From Microbulbifer sp. YPW16 (lineage in GTDB: Bacteria; Pseudomonadota; Gammaproteobacteria; Pseudomonadales; Cellvibrionaceae), in the NCBI RefSeq assembly GCF_021290385.1, contig NZ_CP089928.1, positions 2,836,501 to 2,900,500 of the forward strand: a stretch of DNA of 64,000 bases, given 5' to 3'. How positions within the stretch are numbered: the stretch's first letter is position 1; each line of letters opens with the position of its first letter. A program made the position numbers and the translations under genes. Shown here in pieces: positions 63,117-64,000 of the stretch. Under the pieces are notes generated by a model, which ran no database searches, had not been told where the DNA came from, and worked only from the letters and a program-made list of their open reading frames with translations.

Positions 63117-64000
63117 ATGCAGAATGTATTTATTACCGGCAGTGGCAGCTTCCTGCCCGGTTTGCCGGTGGATAACCGGGAAATGGAAGGGCGCATTGGC
63201 CTGCTCGGCCCCCACAGCCGTCGCCTCAAGTCGGCGACCCTGCGCCAGAATGGAATTCGGCAGCGACACTATGCAATAGGTGCAGGTGGCGACTACCTGT
63301 TTACCAATGCGGAAATGGCTGCGCGGGCGGTCGAGGCTGCATGTGACCGGGGTCGGCTGGACAGCAGCAGCCTGGACTACCTCGCCGCCAGCACCACCCA
63401 GGGGGATATGCTGGTGCCCGGCCATGCCAGTGCCGTTCATGGTGAGCTGGGCAATGGCGCGCTGGAATTGGGGTCGTTCCAGAGCGTATGCGCCAGCAGC
63501 ATGATGGCGATCAAGTCAGCGTACCTCGGCGTGAAGGCAGGGGAGCACCGGCGCGCGGCCGCCTGCGGGAGCGAGTTCTCGAGTCGCTGGTTCCAGCCCG
63601 GGTTTTACGATTCAGTTGACTTTTCCACGATGGGGACCGGGGAAGCTTTCCAGTATGAATTCCTGCGCTGGACACTGTCCGACGGCGCCGGCGCACTGTT
63701 GATGGAGACGGAACCACAGCCCGGTGTGCCCTGCCTGCGTATCGACTGGATCGAACAAAAATCCTTTGCCCACCGTTTCCCCTCCTGCATGTCCGCTGGC
63801 AGTTCCCCCGGCCCAGATGGCAATCACCGTCCCTGGGCGCATTTCGGTTCCCCGGCCGGTGCCATCGAAGGGGCGGCTTTCCCGCTGCGCCAGGATTTTA
63901 CCCTGCTGGAACAGATGTTCCCGGTCTGGGTTGGCTATTACCTGGAAGTGTTGGAACGCCGGGAAATTGATCCCGCCCGCGTGAAATATTTCCTGCCCCA
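63117..64000 (+). CDS. Beta-ketoacyl-ACP synthase III-like, DarB-type (cut by window edge)
   Basis: At least 294 residues from ATG 63117, open to the last base. Thiolase-fold condensing enzyme: active-site Cys in GSFQSVCASSMMAIKSAYL (about residue 125). The N-terminus MQNVFITGSGSFLPGLPVDNREMEGRIG and SRRLKSATLRQNGIRQRHYAI are close in style to the DarB ketosynthases of dialkylresorcinol/aryl-polyene pathways rather than to housekeeping FabH. The family identification is from memory of the pattern. The catalytic His and Asn should lie beyond the edge. No close promoter or ribosome site was distinguished (upstream AATAACCAGCAACC). Confidence 0.8.
   Translation, partial: MQNVFITGSGSFLPGLPVDNREMEGRIGLLGPHSRRLKSATLRQNGIRQRHYAIGAGGDYLFTNAEMAARAVEAACDRGRLDSSSLDYLAASTTQGDMLVPGHASAVHGELGNGALELGSFQSVCASSMMAIKSAYLGVKAGEHRRAAACGSEFSSRWFQPGFYDSVDFSTMGTGEAFQYEFLRWTLSDGAGALLMETEPQPGVPCLRIDWIEQKSFAHRFPSCMSAGSSPGPDGNHRPWAHFGSPAGAIEGAAFPLRQDFTLLEQMFPVWVGYYLEVLERREIDPARVKYFLP

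Overview
The window is GC-rich chromosomal DNA from a gammaproteobacterium. The chain orn / queG / nnr-tsaE-amiB-mutL-miaA-hfq-hflX-hflK-hflC-hisZ-purA, then rnr-rlmB and rpsF-rpsR-(membrane protein)-rplI-dnaB, is the order I know from Pseudomonas and its marine relatives. Together with a carboxyspermidine-type polyamine route it points to a Cellvibrionales-like marine bacterium, for example a Microbulbifer relative. That placement is inference from gene order and protein style. No database search was run. I see no phage, insertion sequence, CRISPR array or rRNA gene.

Layout. 1-14.9 kb: housekeeping core (oligoribonuclease end, queuosine, NAD(P)HX repair, tRNA t6A and i6A modification, cell-wall amidase, mismatch repair, Hfq, HflX, HflKC, HisZ, PurA). 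15-20.6 kb: TrhA-type membrane protein, MltB-family lytic transglycosylase, then a small accessory locus with an aspartoacylase-family hydrolase divergent from an overlapping amidoligase / class-I glutamine amidotransferase / small DedA-like membrane protein trio. 20.8-25.2 kb: one 1452-residue multi-pass membrane protein of unknown function. 25.6-32.5 kb: ppc, two tandem tRNA-Leu(CAG) genes, rnr and rlmB.

32.7-41.3 kb is the most unusual part. Two paralogous four-gene operons lie in the same orientation about 5 kb apart. Each has an ECF-like sigma factor, a single-pass anti-sigma-like protein, a small secreted Ala/Glu-rich protein and a TPR plus outer-membrane beta-barrel protein. Both sigma genes are preceded by GGAACC-N16-CGTGTA, the form of an ECF sigma promoter, so both operons look autoregulated. 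Only the second anti-sigma protein keeps the zinc-binding His-x3-Cys-x2-Cys motif. A 2-oxoglutarate/Fe(II) oxygenase gene and an AT-richer non-coding stretch separate the modules.

41.4-46.1 kb: alpha/beta hydrolase, rpsF-rpsR-membrane protein-rplI-dnaB. 46.2-53.7 kb, all on the minus strand: a polyamine cluster (speA, carboxynorspermidine synthase, nspC, speB) that should make spermidine from arginine through putrescine and carboxyspermidine. It is flanked on both sides by paralogous secreted DUF6515-like proteins. 54-55.3 kb: panC-panD. 55.6-61.1 kb: an acetyl-CoA hydrolase/transferase fused to a GNAT domain, a histone-deacetylase-family protein, a cupin and acs, resembling the Bacillus acuA-acuC-acsA arrangement for acetylation control of acetyl-CoA synthetase. 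61.4-64 kb: a small membrane protein, a RimJ/L-type acetyltransferase, a glyoxalase-fold protein, and the start of a DarB-like ketosynthase gene that runs off the right edge.
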